Source: Mastigamoeba balamuthi (lineage: Eukaryota; Evosea; Mastigamoebida; Mastigamoebidae). Taken from it: 64,000 nt of DNA. The position numbers were made by a program, and so were the translations under genes. The DNA lies in assembly GCA_902651635.1 (NCBI GenBank), contig CACRSC010000012.1, forward strand, positions 603,911 to 667,910. Reading direction: 5' to 3'. The notes below the pieces were generated by a model. It had not been told where the DNA came from. It did not search any database and was given only the letters and a program-made list of their open reading frames with translations. Shown one piece after another: positions 33,847 through 47,266 of this stretch (the stretch's first letter is position 1; every line of letters begins with the position of its first letter).

Positions 33847-35241
33847 TCAGGGCTGATTGGTGTGCACCAGACGTTCCAGCGCCCGTACCCTCTCGAGCTG
33901 CTCCTTCTGCAGCTGGAGGAGGATCTCCAAGTGTCTTCGGAGCTCCTCGCTGTACACGTCCACTCCTGTGACGGCCGTCTGCGCCGGCGCGTCGCCCCCG
34001 GTGCCCTCGGGCTCTGGGGGCTTCGCTGCGGTCGTCATTTGCGATTTCTCGGGTTCGTCCGGGCTGGAAAGCTCGGGTCTTCCTGTTATGGCGGCGTCGT
34101 TGTCTTCGCCGTCGCCTGTCCCGTCAGAGGCCTCGCTCTGGTCCACCCACTTGATCTGCGGCGGAGGCTTGGGCCTGCGCACGTACGATGTTCGCGAGAC
34201 GAGCGACAGGGGCTCCGAGACGGCCTCTGCGATCGGCCCCTCCGGCCCTCTGACCGTCACAACGATGACCACGCGGCCTCCCAGGTGCAGCCTGGAGGAG
34301 TTGCAGTTGCTGCGCGAGCGGGCCACGACCGAGGGGAGGAGGTGTTCGCGCGTGTGACTCAGCTGAGCTTTGGGTTGTCGTGGGGCTGCAGTTTTCCCCC
34401 CACAGCAGACTCACGATTTACATCGGTTGAATACGAAGACGCGCTCGCGGCCGTCGCCGCCTGCACGTGGTTCCTCCAGGCTGGGCCCGTCTATTGTGAT
34501 GAGCTTCTTGGGGCGCGTTCTGCAGCACTTGGCGCAGGGCTCGAGGCCTGTGGGGGCGTGCCGCGTAGTTTGATTGAGAACGAGAAAACTGGCGGGGAGT
34601 TGGTTGGGTAGAGCGCACTCTGGCCGCTCTCCTGCCCCGCCAGGCGCACCGCGGCGGACGCACAGGCAGACCTGATGGCCTCGAACCCCAACCGCTGCTC
34701 GTCCATCCAACGCGCATCGCACACCACGCGCAACTGCGCACAGAACGGGGGCTGAGAAAACACCCCCATAACAAAAAGGAGACATCAGGCCCAACGAGCA
34801 CACGGGAAGGGGGGGCCTGTGGCCACCGAGCCGTGCTGGGGGGACCCGCGACGGGACAGGGGAGGCAGCGCAGGGCACAGCCAGGGGGGTGGTGTGGCGT
34901 GCGGTGAAGTCGGTGAAGCGGGGTATGAGGGCCGTGGAGACGCTGAGGACCACGGGCTCGTCATCCCAGCTCCGTGGAGCTGGCGCCGCGGGCAGCTCCA
35001 ACGGGGGTCCCTCCTTCGACGAATCCAGCTCGCGCAGGGACAGGGAAAGGGCTGGGGTTGGGCGGCGACGCGGAAGTCGGATGGGATAAGCAAAACAGGT
35101 ACAGGATTTTGATTCTGCACCGTCTAATTGGGAAGGGGAGAATTGCAAGTTTGTGCGAACGCCGGACGGCTGATCACAACGGCTGTGATCAAAGATATCG
35201 CGACTGACACGAGAGCGTGGCCAGGGATACCCTATCTGCAT
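33847..35241 (-). CDS. Unknown protein with cysteine-rich core and C-terminal coiled coil
   Basis: Proposed exons 35241-34858, 34733-34619, 34547-34415, 34309-33847, 364 residues in a single frame. The conserved-looking core spans exons 2-4: VVCDARWMDEQRLGFEAI, LEPCAKCCRTRPKKLITID, VFVFNRCKSNCNSSRLHLGG and VVIVVTVRGPEGPIAEAVSE, followed by a basic RRPKPPPQIKW. The alternation of cysteines with beta strands suggests an immunoglobulin-like, possibly DNA-binding, fold, but I cannot name a family. The tail (VYSEELRRHLEILLQLQKEQ) is a strongly predicted coiled coil. Donors are GTCCCG, GTGCGC and GTGAGT. The first exon is the weakest part of the model. Confidence 0.55.
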
Positions 35242-35744
35242 CCGCAGTCAACTGATTTTGTATAGCAATGCTCAATTACGGAGAAAAAGATACTATCGCG
35301 ACCATATCCGCGATCGAAATGTGCACCTCATCGAACAGGGCCTCCTGCCTCTGTTTCGCCCGTTTTCGGCGAGGATGTGCGCCGGAGGGTGGCGCGTCCG
35401 TTTGACGATACCTTGTGCACAATTACCCAATATGTCGGTAATCCGCAGTTTAAAATGGTGGTCGAAGAGGTGCGGAATTTAAGTGACCAGATTGTAGACG
35501 GTTCTTCTAACTTTGCACGCGAAAATACCGCTTAGGAGGGTAAAGCGTTGCCGAACGTCCACTTCGCCAACCGCTGGCGCAAACTGGATAGAGCCACGCC
35601 AGCAATCCATAGAAAAAGACGAGAAGCCTTGCATTATCAGAAAGGCGCCTACTCTCCGTTTCCGTGTTTCATCTGCGTGCACTGCCCGTGATGGGTGCGC
35701 TGGGGAGGGGGGAGGTTGCTGCTCGGGTTGCTTACATCGGCGCC
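35242..35744. other. Intergenic, nothing recognised
   Basis: AT-richer gap between the unknown gene's start and the DHFR-TS stop codon. No coding signal. Confidence 0.4.
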
Positions 35745-37747
<2,003 letters not shown>

Positions 37748-38587
37748 TGAGCCTGCCGGTTGCTGTTTGCTTGTTTTCGACAACGATTTGCTCTGCGAAG
37801 ATATGTGGATTCGGGGAGTCGTGTGAGTCAGCACGCGCAATCAAGTGTCGAGCTGTCCCTGCACATACGCAATCCAGAAACCTGACTGTCACACGGATAG
37901 TATGCTCGCCTGCGTGCTGTGCGAAATTGAATGAGGGGAGGGGTATGAGATGAGACCCCCGACTAACAGCCTGCGGTGGGCCCCCCTCCAGGGTCTCGCC
38001 TAGTCAGCTCGGGATCGCGGAACTTTGAGTGTCTTTGTACAGCTTCGATGTGGCTGGCTACAGTGCCGTTACAAAGGCAGCGCGTAACGCACGCGTAGGC
38101 CCGCGGTCCTCATGACCGACGTCGCTGAGTGGCATTCCTGGGTAGTAGGCAAGCTCGCGTCTATACCTCGCGACTGGCTGCGCGCACAGTGGACCCAGGA
38201 CAGACTGCCCGCGCGTGCATAGCGCTGAACCTGAACCTGCTCTATCTACAACAAGCAGACTGAAATCCAAACGGTACCCGTCTGTATGTATCTTAGCTGA
38301 ACCAAAGACGGTTTGGGGCGTTTGGAATTTCGAAATCCGCAGCGGGCCAGCGTCTTGAGTTGCAGGCATCCTTCCACGGAAGCGCCTCAGAGCGCCGGGC
38401 GGCCCCCAGAGCAGCGTCTGCAGCGCGGGCGAGGGAGGCTTCAGCCCTGTTTGGTGACGTATCTCCATCCACGTCAGCGAGTGGACCTTCTCCTGCTGAT
38501 AAATATCCACCGTTGAGGTATCTCGATCATTACAACAAACAAACCCTAAGCACCAGGGCCTCCATCTCCTCACCGCACCACCCAACA
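37748..38587. other. Intergenic, 0.84 kb
   Basis: Shared upstream region of DHFR-TS (minus) and coactosin (plus). No supported coding region. Confidence 0.4.
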
Positions 38588-39355
38588 ATGAGCATCCCCG
38601 ACGCCATCCACGCCCAGACTGTCCAGACCGTCCCCCACGGCAGCTGGTGTGCCCGCTCTCCGGCTCTGCGAGCCCACGCGTCGCTCCCCCGGTTTTCTTT
38701 TTTGCCTGCGAGATTTGGGCTGTCCGTTGGCGCACATCGCGAACTGTGTTGTCTAAACGCTCACGTCTGCTGCTTCGAAAACGCAGGACCCTCGTCGGCG
38801 TCAAGGGAGGCAAGCTCGTCCTCAACGGCACCGGCGTCGGCGTGGACTCGCTCAGGAACGCTCTCGCTGTGCGTGCTCCTCTGGCCCTCCCTTTTGATTG
38901 CCCTAATTCAAAAGCCAGTATTTTGTTTATTTTCCCCCTCTCGCTTTTGTGCCAATTTCGAATTGAATTCGCGGGTTGAATTCTGATCCACCGTGGCGTA
39001 CGCCGAGCGCAGGACAACGAGTGCGCGTACGCGCTGCTGTCGCTGAGGGTCGAGATGCAGGGCGTCCCCGACCAGCCCCGCCACATCTTCATCCAGTGGA
39101 AGGGCCCCAGCGCCTCGGCCATGAAGAAGGTCCAGGCCAACCAGGTCTTCCAGGAGGCCATGAACGTCCTCGCCGTACGCTCTCCACGGCTCTTCCCCCC
39201 AAGCACTACTGGCCGCGTACTGATCCTTCTTCCTTCTCTTTGCTGCAACACAGCCCAACCACGGGCAGCTCGAGGCCATCGGCAAGTCGACGTTCGACGA
39301 GGCCACGATCGCGCTCAAGTGGCGCCCCGAGGCCGGCAGCCACGTCATCGACTAA
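38588..39355 (+). CDS. Coactosin-like ADF-homology protein
   Basis: Four exons, 38588-38646, 38787-38868, 39013-39174, 39254-39355, 134 residues. After splicing the chain reads SWTLVGVKGGKLVLNGTG, AYALLSLRVEMQGVPDQPRHIFIQW, GPSASAMKKVQANQVFQEAMNV and closes with TFDEATIALKW. This is the ADF-H fold in the coactosin branch: the VKFVYIxW-like FIFIQW strand, the long actin-facing helix with AxxKKxQANQ and no C-terminal helix of cofilin type. Coactosin binds F-actin and counters capping. Donors GTGTGC, GTGCGT and GTACGC. Confidence 0.9.
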
Positions 39356-40698
39356 GGTCGCGGACCCTCGGCTGTTGTCGTGATTGCACTGCTTCTGGTC
39401 TCCCTGCCCACTCAATTGCGCAGGGCTCTTTGAATCAAACAAAGAAGCACCTTTATTTTCTCCTCAGCCACTCCTCACCGTTGTCTTGATGTCGCAGTCT
39501 TGCAATGACGTCTAAATTGTGGTTCCGGGCCCTGTGTGTCTGTACATCAAGTTTCGTTAGAGATGTCATCTTGTTAAACTGGTATGGAGGTGATCTGCCC
39601 GAGTGGGTAAGTACCAATTTGTTGCCCCATCTACCGTGGGCCAAGCCCATCAGTGAGACAGAGGGAGAAACCCTATTCCCGCAGTCCTCTCGTGGAGCTT
39701 GTTGAATCGGAGATTTCGGCATCGTCAGCGGCTGGCGTGGCAAGCCTCTCATGTAGAGATGCCAGCTGCCAAGCGCTCACGGCGCCCTCCAGGCTCGGCT
39801 GCTCGTTTGCTTTCTTTTCATGATACGGCGGGCAGCGGGGCGTGAGCGGTCAGGTGGGTGGCGCAAGGCTTCCCACCTCTGCCCCGGGTTTGGTGCGTGT
39901 TGGCTGGCTGGACTCGGCGCAGTCCTCCAACAGCTGCCCACACGAACTCCCCAGCGCTCGGCTTCGGCGCGTTTTGGCCCCCGCGAGGGGGTACTGCGCG
40001 GGAGGGCATAAGGCCGAGAGGCAGAGGCGCCTCTACTTATTGGTCCCAGTTCCTGGATCTGTACGGCCATTCTGACTGTGCAGTCTGCACACACTCACTG
40101 GAACAGAGGACAAACAAATGGAAGCTCACGGGTTCTCCTGTGCTCCTACTCGCCGGTTGTCTGGATGCCACTCAGCTGCAACAGACGCTACGTAAATGAT
40201 GCAACTCAAATGAATTGTGCCTGGCCTGCCAGAACAACCTGAACCGGATTCCTGCATGCTTTTCCGGGGATACCAGTTCAAGTCTCCGAGATCTCGGACC
40301 AAAAAGTGCTTCTGCACCAAGCGAGAAAGAGATGGCGCCCACTAGGGGACTGGTTTGCTGCTGCGCCGGACTTGGTACTCTCTGGCAACGGAAACAAACG
40401 ATTACCCCACCAGCGATGGACCAGTGATGGGCTGCCCCCTAGATTCGGGAGCCACCTACCTGCTGATGGTCATGGCCACTAAGCGATAACCGCTGTATCC
40501 TCTCGGCCGTGTCTTTTGATAGAATGCCTGTCTAGTCTTCTATACGTGGAGGTAACCGGGCCCTTTGGCTCAAATGTAGACACACGGACAATTGAATTGA
40601 ACTCAGACTCTATCTGATTGAAGATTGACAAGTGGCGGCTTGGAGGGAGGATAAAATGGTGTGAGCCGCACACAACACGGGAGGAGAACCTCAGCTAT
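39356..40698. other. Intergenic, 1.34 kb, possibly old repeat debris
   Basis: No intact gene. The plus strand near 40435 reads CPLDSGATYLLM, reminiscent of the copia protease motif, but flanking frames are closed and nothing else supports an element. Confidence 0.35.
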
Positions 40699-43600
40699 CT
40701 AGTGCTGGGTGGGGGCGAGCTTCGAGAGCTCCCTCTTGATGTGAGAGCCCTTCAGGCCAGTCTCGCTCTTGGGCGACAGCGTGCCGTAGTACGCGTCGAG
40801 CAGCACGCCCTTGATCTCCGAGACGAGCGGGTAGCGCGGGTTGGTGCCAGTGCACTGGTCATCGAAGGCCAGCAGCGAGACCTCGTCAACCTTGGCCAGG
40901 AACTCCGACTCGGGGATCCCGTAGTCACGGATCGAGGCGGGCAGCCCGACCTTGGCCTTGAGCTCCTCGATGGCAGTGATGAGGGCCATGACCTTGCCGT
41001 TGTCGTCGAGCCCGGCGCCCAGGTGCAGCATGTGGGCAATCTGGGCGTAGCGCTCCTTGGCCTGCGGGTACTGGTACTGCGGGAACGGCACGAACTTGCT
41101 GGGGGCGTCGGTGCTGTTGTAGTAGATGACGTACGGCAGGACGAGGGCGTTGGCAGTGCCGTGGGGGATGTGGAACGAGCTGCCGAGCTTGTGCGCGCAG
41201 CTGTGGCACAGGCCGAGGAACGAGTTGGCGAAGGCAATGCCGGCCAGGGTCGCGGCGTAGTGGACACCCTCGCGGGCCTCCTGGTCCTTGCCGCCGTTGA
41301 CGTAGCTGCGCTCGAGGTACTTGAAGATCATGTCAGTGGCCTGCAGGCAGTAGCCGGCCGTGAACGGGGTCGAGAAGGTGCTCGTGAACGCCTCGAGCGC
41401 GTGGGTGAGGACATCGAGGCCGCAAGACGCGACCAGGCCGCGGGGGACCGACAGCGTCAGCTCGGGGTCCGAGATGGCGATGTCGGGGACGAGGACGTAG
41501 TCCGTGATCGGGTACTTGATGCCCTCCTTCTTGTTGGTGATGACCGAGAACGGGGTCACCTCCGAGCCAGTGCCCGACGTCGTGGGGATGCAGACCAGCT
41601 GGCACTTCTTGGCAGTGGGCTTGGGCAGCGAGAAGATGCGCTTGCGGATGTCCATGAAGCGCGCGCAGAGGAACTCGATCTTGTTCTCGAACTCGGGGAA
41701 CTCGTAGAACAGCCACATCATCTTGGCAGCGTCCATGGGCGAGCCACCACCGACGGCGATGATCACGTCGGGCTTGAACAGCTTGATGCGGTCGAGGCCC
41801 TTGCGGACCGTGTCGAAGCTCGGGTCGGGCTCGACGTCGTAGAAGACCTCGTTGAGCACGCCGACCGAGTTGAGCGAGTCGGTGATCTTCTTGGCGAAGC
41901 CGAGGTTGAACAGCGGCAGGTCAGTGATGACGAGCGCGCGCTTCCTGTTGCGCAGCTCGCTGGTCAGCGCCGTGTGCATGCAGCCGAACTTGAAGTAGAC
42001 GCGAGGGGGCAGCTGCATCCACAGCATGTTCTCGCGGCGCTCGGCGACGCTCTTGTAGTTGAGCAGGTGCTTGGGGGCGATGTTCTCCGAGACGCTGTTG
42101 CCTCCCCAGCTGCCGCAGCCCAGGGTCAGCGACGGGGCCATGATGAAGTTGTAGATGTCGCCGATGCCACCGTGGGCCGACGGGCAGTTGCAGACGATGC
42201 GGCTGCACGGCATGCGCGCGCTCAGGTAGCGGATGCGGTCCGTGTTCTGCGGGTGCGTGAAGAGGCTCGACGTGTGGCCGAGCCCGAACTGCACGCACTT
42301 GAGCGCCAGGTCGACGCCGGCCTCGAACGACGGCACCTTGAAGACGCCCAGCGTCGGGCAGAGCTTCTCCAGCGACCAGGGCTCCTGGCGGCCGACCTCG
42401 CTGATCTCGGCCAGCAGCACGGGAGTGTCGGCGGGGATCGTGTCCTTGAGGCCGGCCGTCGCGATGACCGTCGCCGCCTTCTGGCCGACAATCTTGGCGT
42501 TGGGGAGCCCGTTGACGAGGATGATCTTGTCGAGCTCGACCTTCTCCTTGGGCGTCACGAAGTGGCACCCGCGTGCCTGGAACTCGCGCTTGACCTGGTC
42601 GTAGATCTTCTCGTGCACGATGACCGTCTGCTCCGAGGCGCAGATCATGCCGTTGTCGAACGTCTTGGACATGATGATCGACGCCACGGCCATCGAGATG
42701 TCCGCCGTCTCGTCGATGAACGCGGGGCAATTGCCGGCGCCGACGCCGATCGCGGGGTTGCCGCTCTTGTGCGCGGCCTTGACCATGCCGGGCCCGCCCG
42801 TCGCGAGGATCAGGTTGACGAGGCGGTGGCCCATCAGCGCGGCGCTCAGCGCGATCGACGGGTTCTCGATCCACGCGATGATGTTCTCGGGGGCGCCCGC
42901 CTTGACGGCCGCGTCGAGGCAGATCTTGGCCGCGGCGATCGTGCAGCGCTTGGCGCGCGGGTGCGGCGAGAAGACGATGGCGTTGCGCGTCTTGAGGGCC
43001 ATCAGCGACTTGAAGATGGTCGTCGACGTGGGGTTGGTCGTGGGGATGATGCCCGCGATGACGCCCAGCGGCTCGGCGTACTGGCTGAAGCCGTTGGCCG
43101 GGTCCGACTTGATCAGGCCGCACGTGCGCTCGAACCGGTACTTGTTGTAGACAAACTCCGAGGCGAACTGGTTCTTGATGACCTGTGGGCGGGGGCCGCG
43201 GAGCAACGCATGGGTGAGCGCCGTGCGCGTATGTGTTGGTTGGTATTTGTCATCAAGGGTGGAGAGAAAATCCACCGCCGGGGTGGGTGGCGCCGTCGGT
43301 GCCGAGTTCGGAAAAGAAAAAAATCCCTCGGGCGTCACCGAGGTGTTAGCTCCACGCGGGCACGGGCGCGGGCGAGGGGGCCCACACCCGCGCGGCACGT
43401 GGCACGTGGCCGTTGAGCTCGCACGGGGGGGAACAACGAAGAAAAGGCGCGCAACAACCGAAAGTGTTATTGCACACAGAAAAGAAATGCCGCGAGGTGT
43501 CAAACAAAGGCTATCCGAGGGGGCAGAGGGAGGGCGACGCCCGCACCTTGTCCTCCATCACACCCATGCCCGTGTCCTCGACGGCCATCTGGGCGAGCGG

Positions 43601-43875
43601 GATCCTCTGCATGCACCTGCGCACGAGGGAAAACAAGCCAATTAGCGCGTTGTTGTTGGGTGGGCTTCGTCGCCGTCTGGTTCGGATCGAAATAAAACGA
43701 AAACGAGGAAAACAATGCGAACGAAGAGGGACATGTGCGGGGCAGACGGGGGAGAGAGAGGAGGGGCCACGCACGCAGCCATGGCGACGGCCTCGAAGAC
43801 GTGGTCGACCTGCTCCTGGGTGAAGGTCGCGTAGATCCTCTGGGCCGCGACGACCTTCTCGAGGATCGGGTCCAT
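40699..43875 (-). CDS. adhE: Bifunctional acetaldehyde/alcohol dehydrogenase AdhE
   Basis: Three exons, 43875-43775, 43616-43547, 43182-40699, 884 residues. The ALDH half starts IPLAQMAVEDTGMGVMEDKVIKNQFASE and has the catalytic cysteine in GMICASEQTVIV and NAD-binding PTTNPTSTTIFKSL. The iron-ADH half has GGGSPMDAAKMMW, PTTSGTGSEVTPFSVI, HALEAFTS and the metal histidines in GLCHSCAHKLGSSFHIPHG. It converts acetyl-CoA to ethanol through acetaldehyde with two NADH, the main fermentative sink in many anaerobic protists; the family is bacterial in origin. Two introns with GTGCGT and GTGCGG donors and host-like codon use show it is a settled nuclear gene. No targeting peptide, so cytosolic. Confidence 0.97.
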
Positions 43876-45510
43876 CGTCGCAGTCGCCGCTGCCGCCTCG
43901 TCAACAACGGGCGCAGATGCCGGAGCCGGAGCCGCCTGCGAGGGTACCCGCGGCGCGCACGTGTTAGGACAGCACTCGAGGGTGCGGGGGCGGCAGAGTG
44001 GCGGGGCACAGACGGACCATTCTGAGTGTTTGGGGAGGAGTCTTTGGAGAGTAACAGAACGAGTGTGTATGAAACTAAAAAGAAGAGAAAAGGTTGGCGG
44101 ACGTCACCTGGATACCAGGCCGTGGATTCACAAGAAGATCCTGAGATTCGCGGAAAACTCCTGACCTGTGGCAGCCGGCGACGTATACAGAGAAAGTTCT
44201 CAACTTCGCCAGGTTACGCACCCTGCGTCGGCCGTGTCGCTCCCACCGACGCAGGTGTCCTCCTGCTTCTGTGTCTCTTGTTCTGCTGCTGTGAAGCTCA
44301 GGACGCGCTCTTTTTGCTTCGCTCCCCCCTCGTGCGGTCCGCGGGGGCCTCCTGGACCGAGATCGAAGTGGCGACACTCGATCGGGGGAGCCTTGTTCCC
44401 CTTCCAGCTTCCGGCGTTGTTCGTCAGCTCGCACGCGTCATCGCACTCCGCTCTCGGGGATTGCAACGAATAATGCACCTCTGTGGCAACGTCCGCTGCG
44501 GGTCAACGTCCGGCTCCCACTGTGCTGCAGTGCGCAGCCCTGCCGCAAGCTCTGGAGTGAGCGAGACCCATGAACGCCAGGTGGATACTCACTCTACTGG
44601 ATGCACCTGCTCGAATGCGACTGCGACTGCCCACCCCCAACTGCTTCTGGCGACTCACCAAGCGCCCAAGCACACAGGCACCTGCTATGCTGGGCTTCAT
44701 GCACTGTCACTGGCGGTATTTGAGCAGCAGGCCCGGCCGAGTGCAGCGCGCGGCGTAGCAAAGAAGGCCTGCTGCCTGCAGTGCAGGGTCTCTGGGCACC
44801 GACGGAGCTGTTGAGGTTCGGCTCGAAAGACGACCGAGTGTCGTAGGCAAGAGCACTCGCGCGCGGCAACACCCACAGGCTCCCGCAGACCCTCGGCTGC
44901 GTTGTCCCGGCCTCCCTCTAGCTGACCGGGGTGTGCCTCATCACAGGCGGTGCCGGGATACCTTGTATGCCCCCGCAGAGCTCCGTCGGGCGTTGCAGGC
45001 ACGGCGCGCGGCACCACCGCTCCTGGCGCTCGCGGAGTGCCATGGGGCACAGGTACGCACACGAGAGCAGGAGTGCCGGAGCGCAGGGCGGACTGCGGGA
45101 GACCTGCCGAGCAGGACCGGGAAAACCCAAAAGACACTCACTGCCGTTTTCGCTCTTGAGCGGAAAACTCGTCGCTGCGTTCGACGCCGCTCTCACCTCT
45201 AGCTCTCCCTACCCCCAGAGACAATGGTCGAAGATACAATTCATTGAACACTGATAGGGCTGCCTCTGTTTGCGCCTCTTTCATGCCCTGTCTTTCTCGG
45301 AACCAGGCAGGGTCTCACAAACAGAAAAATGGTCCTTCCGCAGCACACATACCGTCTTGAGACCAATCAGAGTCGACACAATTGTCTCCGGAGGGTTCTG
45401 CCCATTCCGAGCCCGAGATATTTATTACCGACTAGATATTTCCACGTCGATATCTCCATCCATAAAACACTTTAGCGTTCGCGCGCGCGCCCAGTCCCGC
45501 TCGTCCACGC
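43876..45510. other. Intergenic, 1.6 kb, no intact gene
   Basis: No model could be supported. At 44482-44610 (plus) a stretch reading LCGNVRCGS...HSTGCTCSN has spacing reminiscent of the CGNG...GC repeat of the surface proteins and might be a relic. A minus-strand frame at 44200-44478 has an evenly spaced cysteine pattern (ECDDACELTNNAGSW) but no partner exon. Confidence 0.35.
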
Positions 45511-47201
45511 ATGTCAGACAAGAAGAAGTCGCGCCCCCCGAAGAAGAAGCACGAAACCGACATCGACGTACGGCTCTCCCCTCGCTGTCCAGCCACCCGC
45601 CGCGTCTGACCGCGTCTGACCGCGCGCTGCCACGTTGCCCCGCGTTTGTTCTGCCCCCGCACAGCTCCTCAAGGCGGTGTTCGACCTCCAGGCGGAAGCC
45701 AAGGCCAAGTCAGGCCCCCAGCAGGCTCCGCCCAGCGCCCCTGCGCCGTCCGTGCCCCCCGCAGGCGCCGCGGGCGCGCAGAAGACGTCCCCGCTGTTCC
45801 CCCCCAGCGGCGCGGCGGCGGCGGCCAGCCCCACCCCCGCGGCGGCGGCCCCCTCGCCCGCGGCGGCCCCAGCGTCGGCGTCCCCCGCGGCGTCGAAGCC
45901 GAAGCTGCGGATCACGCTGAAGATCTCCGGGCAGCAGCAGCAGGCCTCGCAGGCGTCGCAGGCGTCGCAGTCGCAGTCGCAGGCCGCGGTGCCGCTGTCT
46001 CCCGCCAAGGCCGACGCGGCGCGGGAGACGGCAGGCGCGACGGGGGCGCAGCAGGCGATGCCGCCGCCGCCGCCGCAGGCAGCGAGGGCGCAGGCGCAGG
46101 CGGCGATACCGCCGATGCCGTTCAACTTCAGCTGGATGACGACGACGCCGTCGGCAGCGGGCGAGGCCATACCGCCGGCGCCGTTCGCGCTGACGCAGGA
46201 CGTCTTCGGGTTCGCCCTGGCGCCGGAGGACTCGTCGATACTGCACGGCCTCAGGCGCACGGCCAAGGTGCTCAGCCCCCTCCCCGCGGCCCGGAAGCCG
46301 CGAACTCGACGACTGACTGCTGGTCGATGCGCGCGCAGGAGAGACGCAAGACAGCGACGGAGCTGCTGGCCGACGCGGACGACGACGAGGAAGAGGAGGA
46401 GGAGGCCGAGGAGGACTTGGAGACGGGCGGCACGCGGTCGAGCGCCAACGTCGCCGGCGTCGCCGCTGCGGACGACGACGACGACGGCGCGTACGACCCC
46501 AGGCACCCGCACAGGCGCCCGACGGGCACGTCGCGCAAGCACAGGGAGCGGGACGACAGGCGGAGCCCCCGGACCCCGCGTGTGCCCGCCGCCAGGAGGC
46601 TGCCCACGGGGTCGACGCCCCCCTCTGTGCCCCTGTCGCACTACGTGCCCCCGCCGCTGCCGCTGTCCTCCAAGCCGGAGGAGGTCGTCGCCCCTGCGGC
46701 GCCCGAGCTGCCGCTGCCGATCACCGCGCGGGACCTCGCGCTGTTCGAGCAGGACGAGTGGGGGGACTCGGCCAGCGACTCGGAGGCGCCGGTGCTCAGG
46801 CCGCGGGGAGCAGAGTGCGCGAGGCTCCTGATGACTCCCCAGGACCCCGCCATCAAGGACCGCTTGATCGAGATACTGCTGCACAGGTTCCCTCACCCGC
46901 TGCCTCGCGAGAGCGTGCAAGAAGAGCCCGAGCTGAGGCCGCCGTGGGCCTGGGCCGCTGAGGAATACGTCCCCTCGTCGCCAGTACGAGAGGCGAGGCC
47001 ACTGCCACCGTGCTCCGCCAACTGCGGGGCTCTCAGCACGTGTAGGGAAGCCAAGAACGGGCTTCCATTCTGCGGGTATGCCCGCTTATCGGCCTTACCC
47101 CGCTTGCTGACCCTCACTTTATTTTATGCAGGAGCCTGAAATGCTGGAGAGCGCTCAACCCGCCAGACGAAGCAAAGTGCAGTGTGCACGACGTTCTTTG
47201 A
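45511..47201 (+). CDS. Unknown Ala/Pro-rich acidic protein with C-terminal cysteine cluster
   Basis: Four exons, 45511-45567, 45665-46267, 46339-47075, 47132-47201, 488 residues. The start is lysine-rich (MSDKKKSRPPKKKHE). Next come long Ala/Pro/Gln tracts around KPKLRITLKISG, an acidic run (DADDDEEEEEEAEEDLE, about 235-255), an RS/RD-rich segment, a short helical domain (PAIKDRLIEILLHRFPHPLPRE) and at the end CSANCGALSTCREA followed by LPFCGSLKCWRALN, six cysteines that could bind zinc. Composition suggests a nuclear chromatin or transcription protein. I do not recognise a family. The last intron (GTATGC) is needed to reach a stop in frame. Confidence 0.6.
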
Positions 47202-47266
47202 AAGAAGCCATCAAACACTCACAGTACTCCCGAGGGACGGAAGCCCGTGCGCGCCGGTTTTGCATT

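Noticed and set aside
40126-40320. Minus-strand FLVRDLGDLNWY, which recalls a copia reverse transcriptase segment.
   Set aside because: Short, opposite strand to the protease-like motif and followed by unrelated sequence; likely chance.
40426-40490. CPLDSGATYLLM on the plus strand, resembling the copia-type protease motif.
   Set aside because: No integrase, reverse transcriptase or LTR is visible; a four- to five-residue match in a closed frame is not enough.
40618-43416. A 932-codon plus-strand frame opposite AdhE.
   Set aside because: It is the antisense shadow of AdhE, kept open by codon bias, with Leu/Arg/Val/Asp-rich nonsense composition.
44697-45137. A 146-codon minus-strand frame between AdhE and the Ala/Pro-rich gene.
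   Set aside because: Composition is typical of GC-rich non-coding sequence, overlapping frames exist on both strands, and no domain or conserved pattern is seen.
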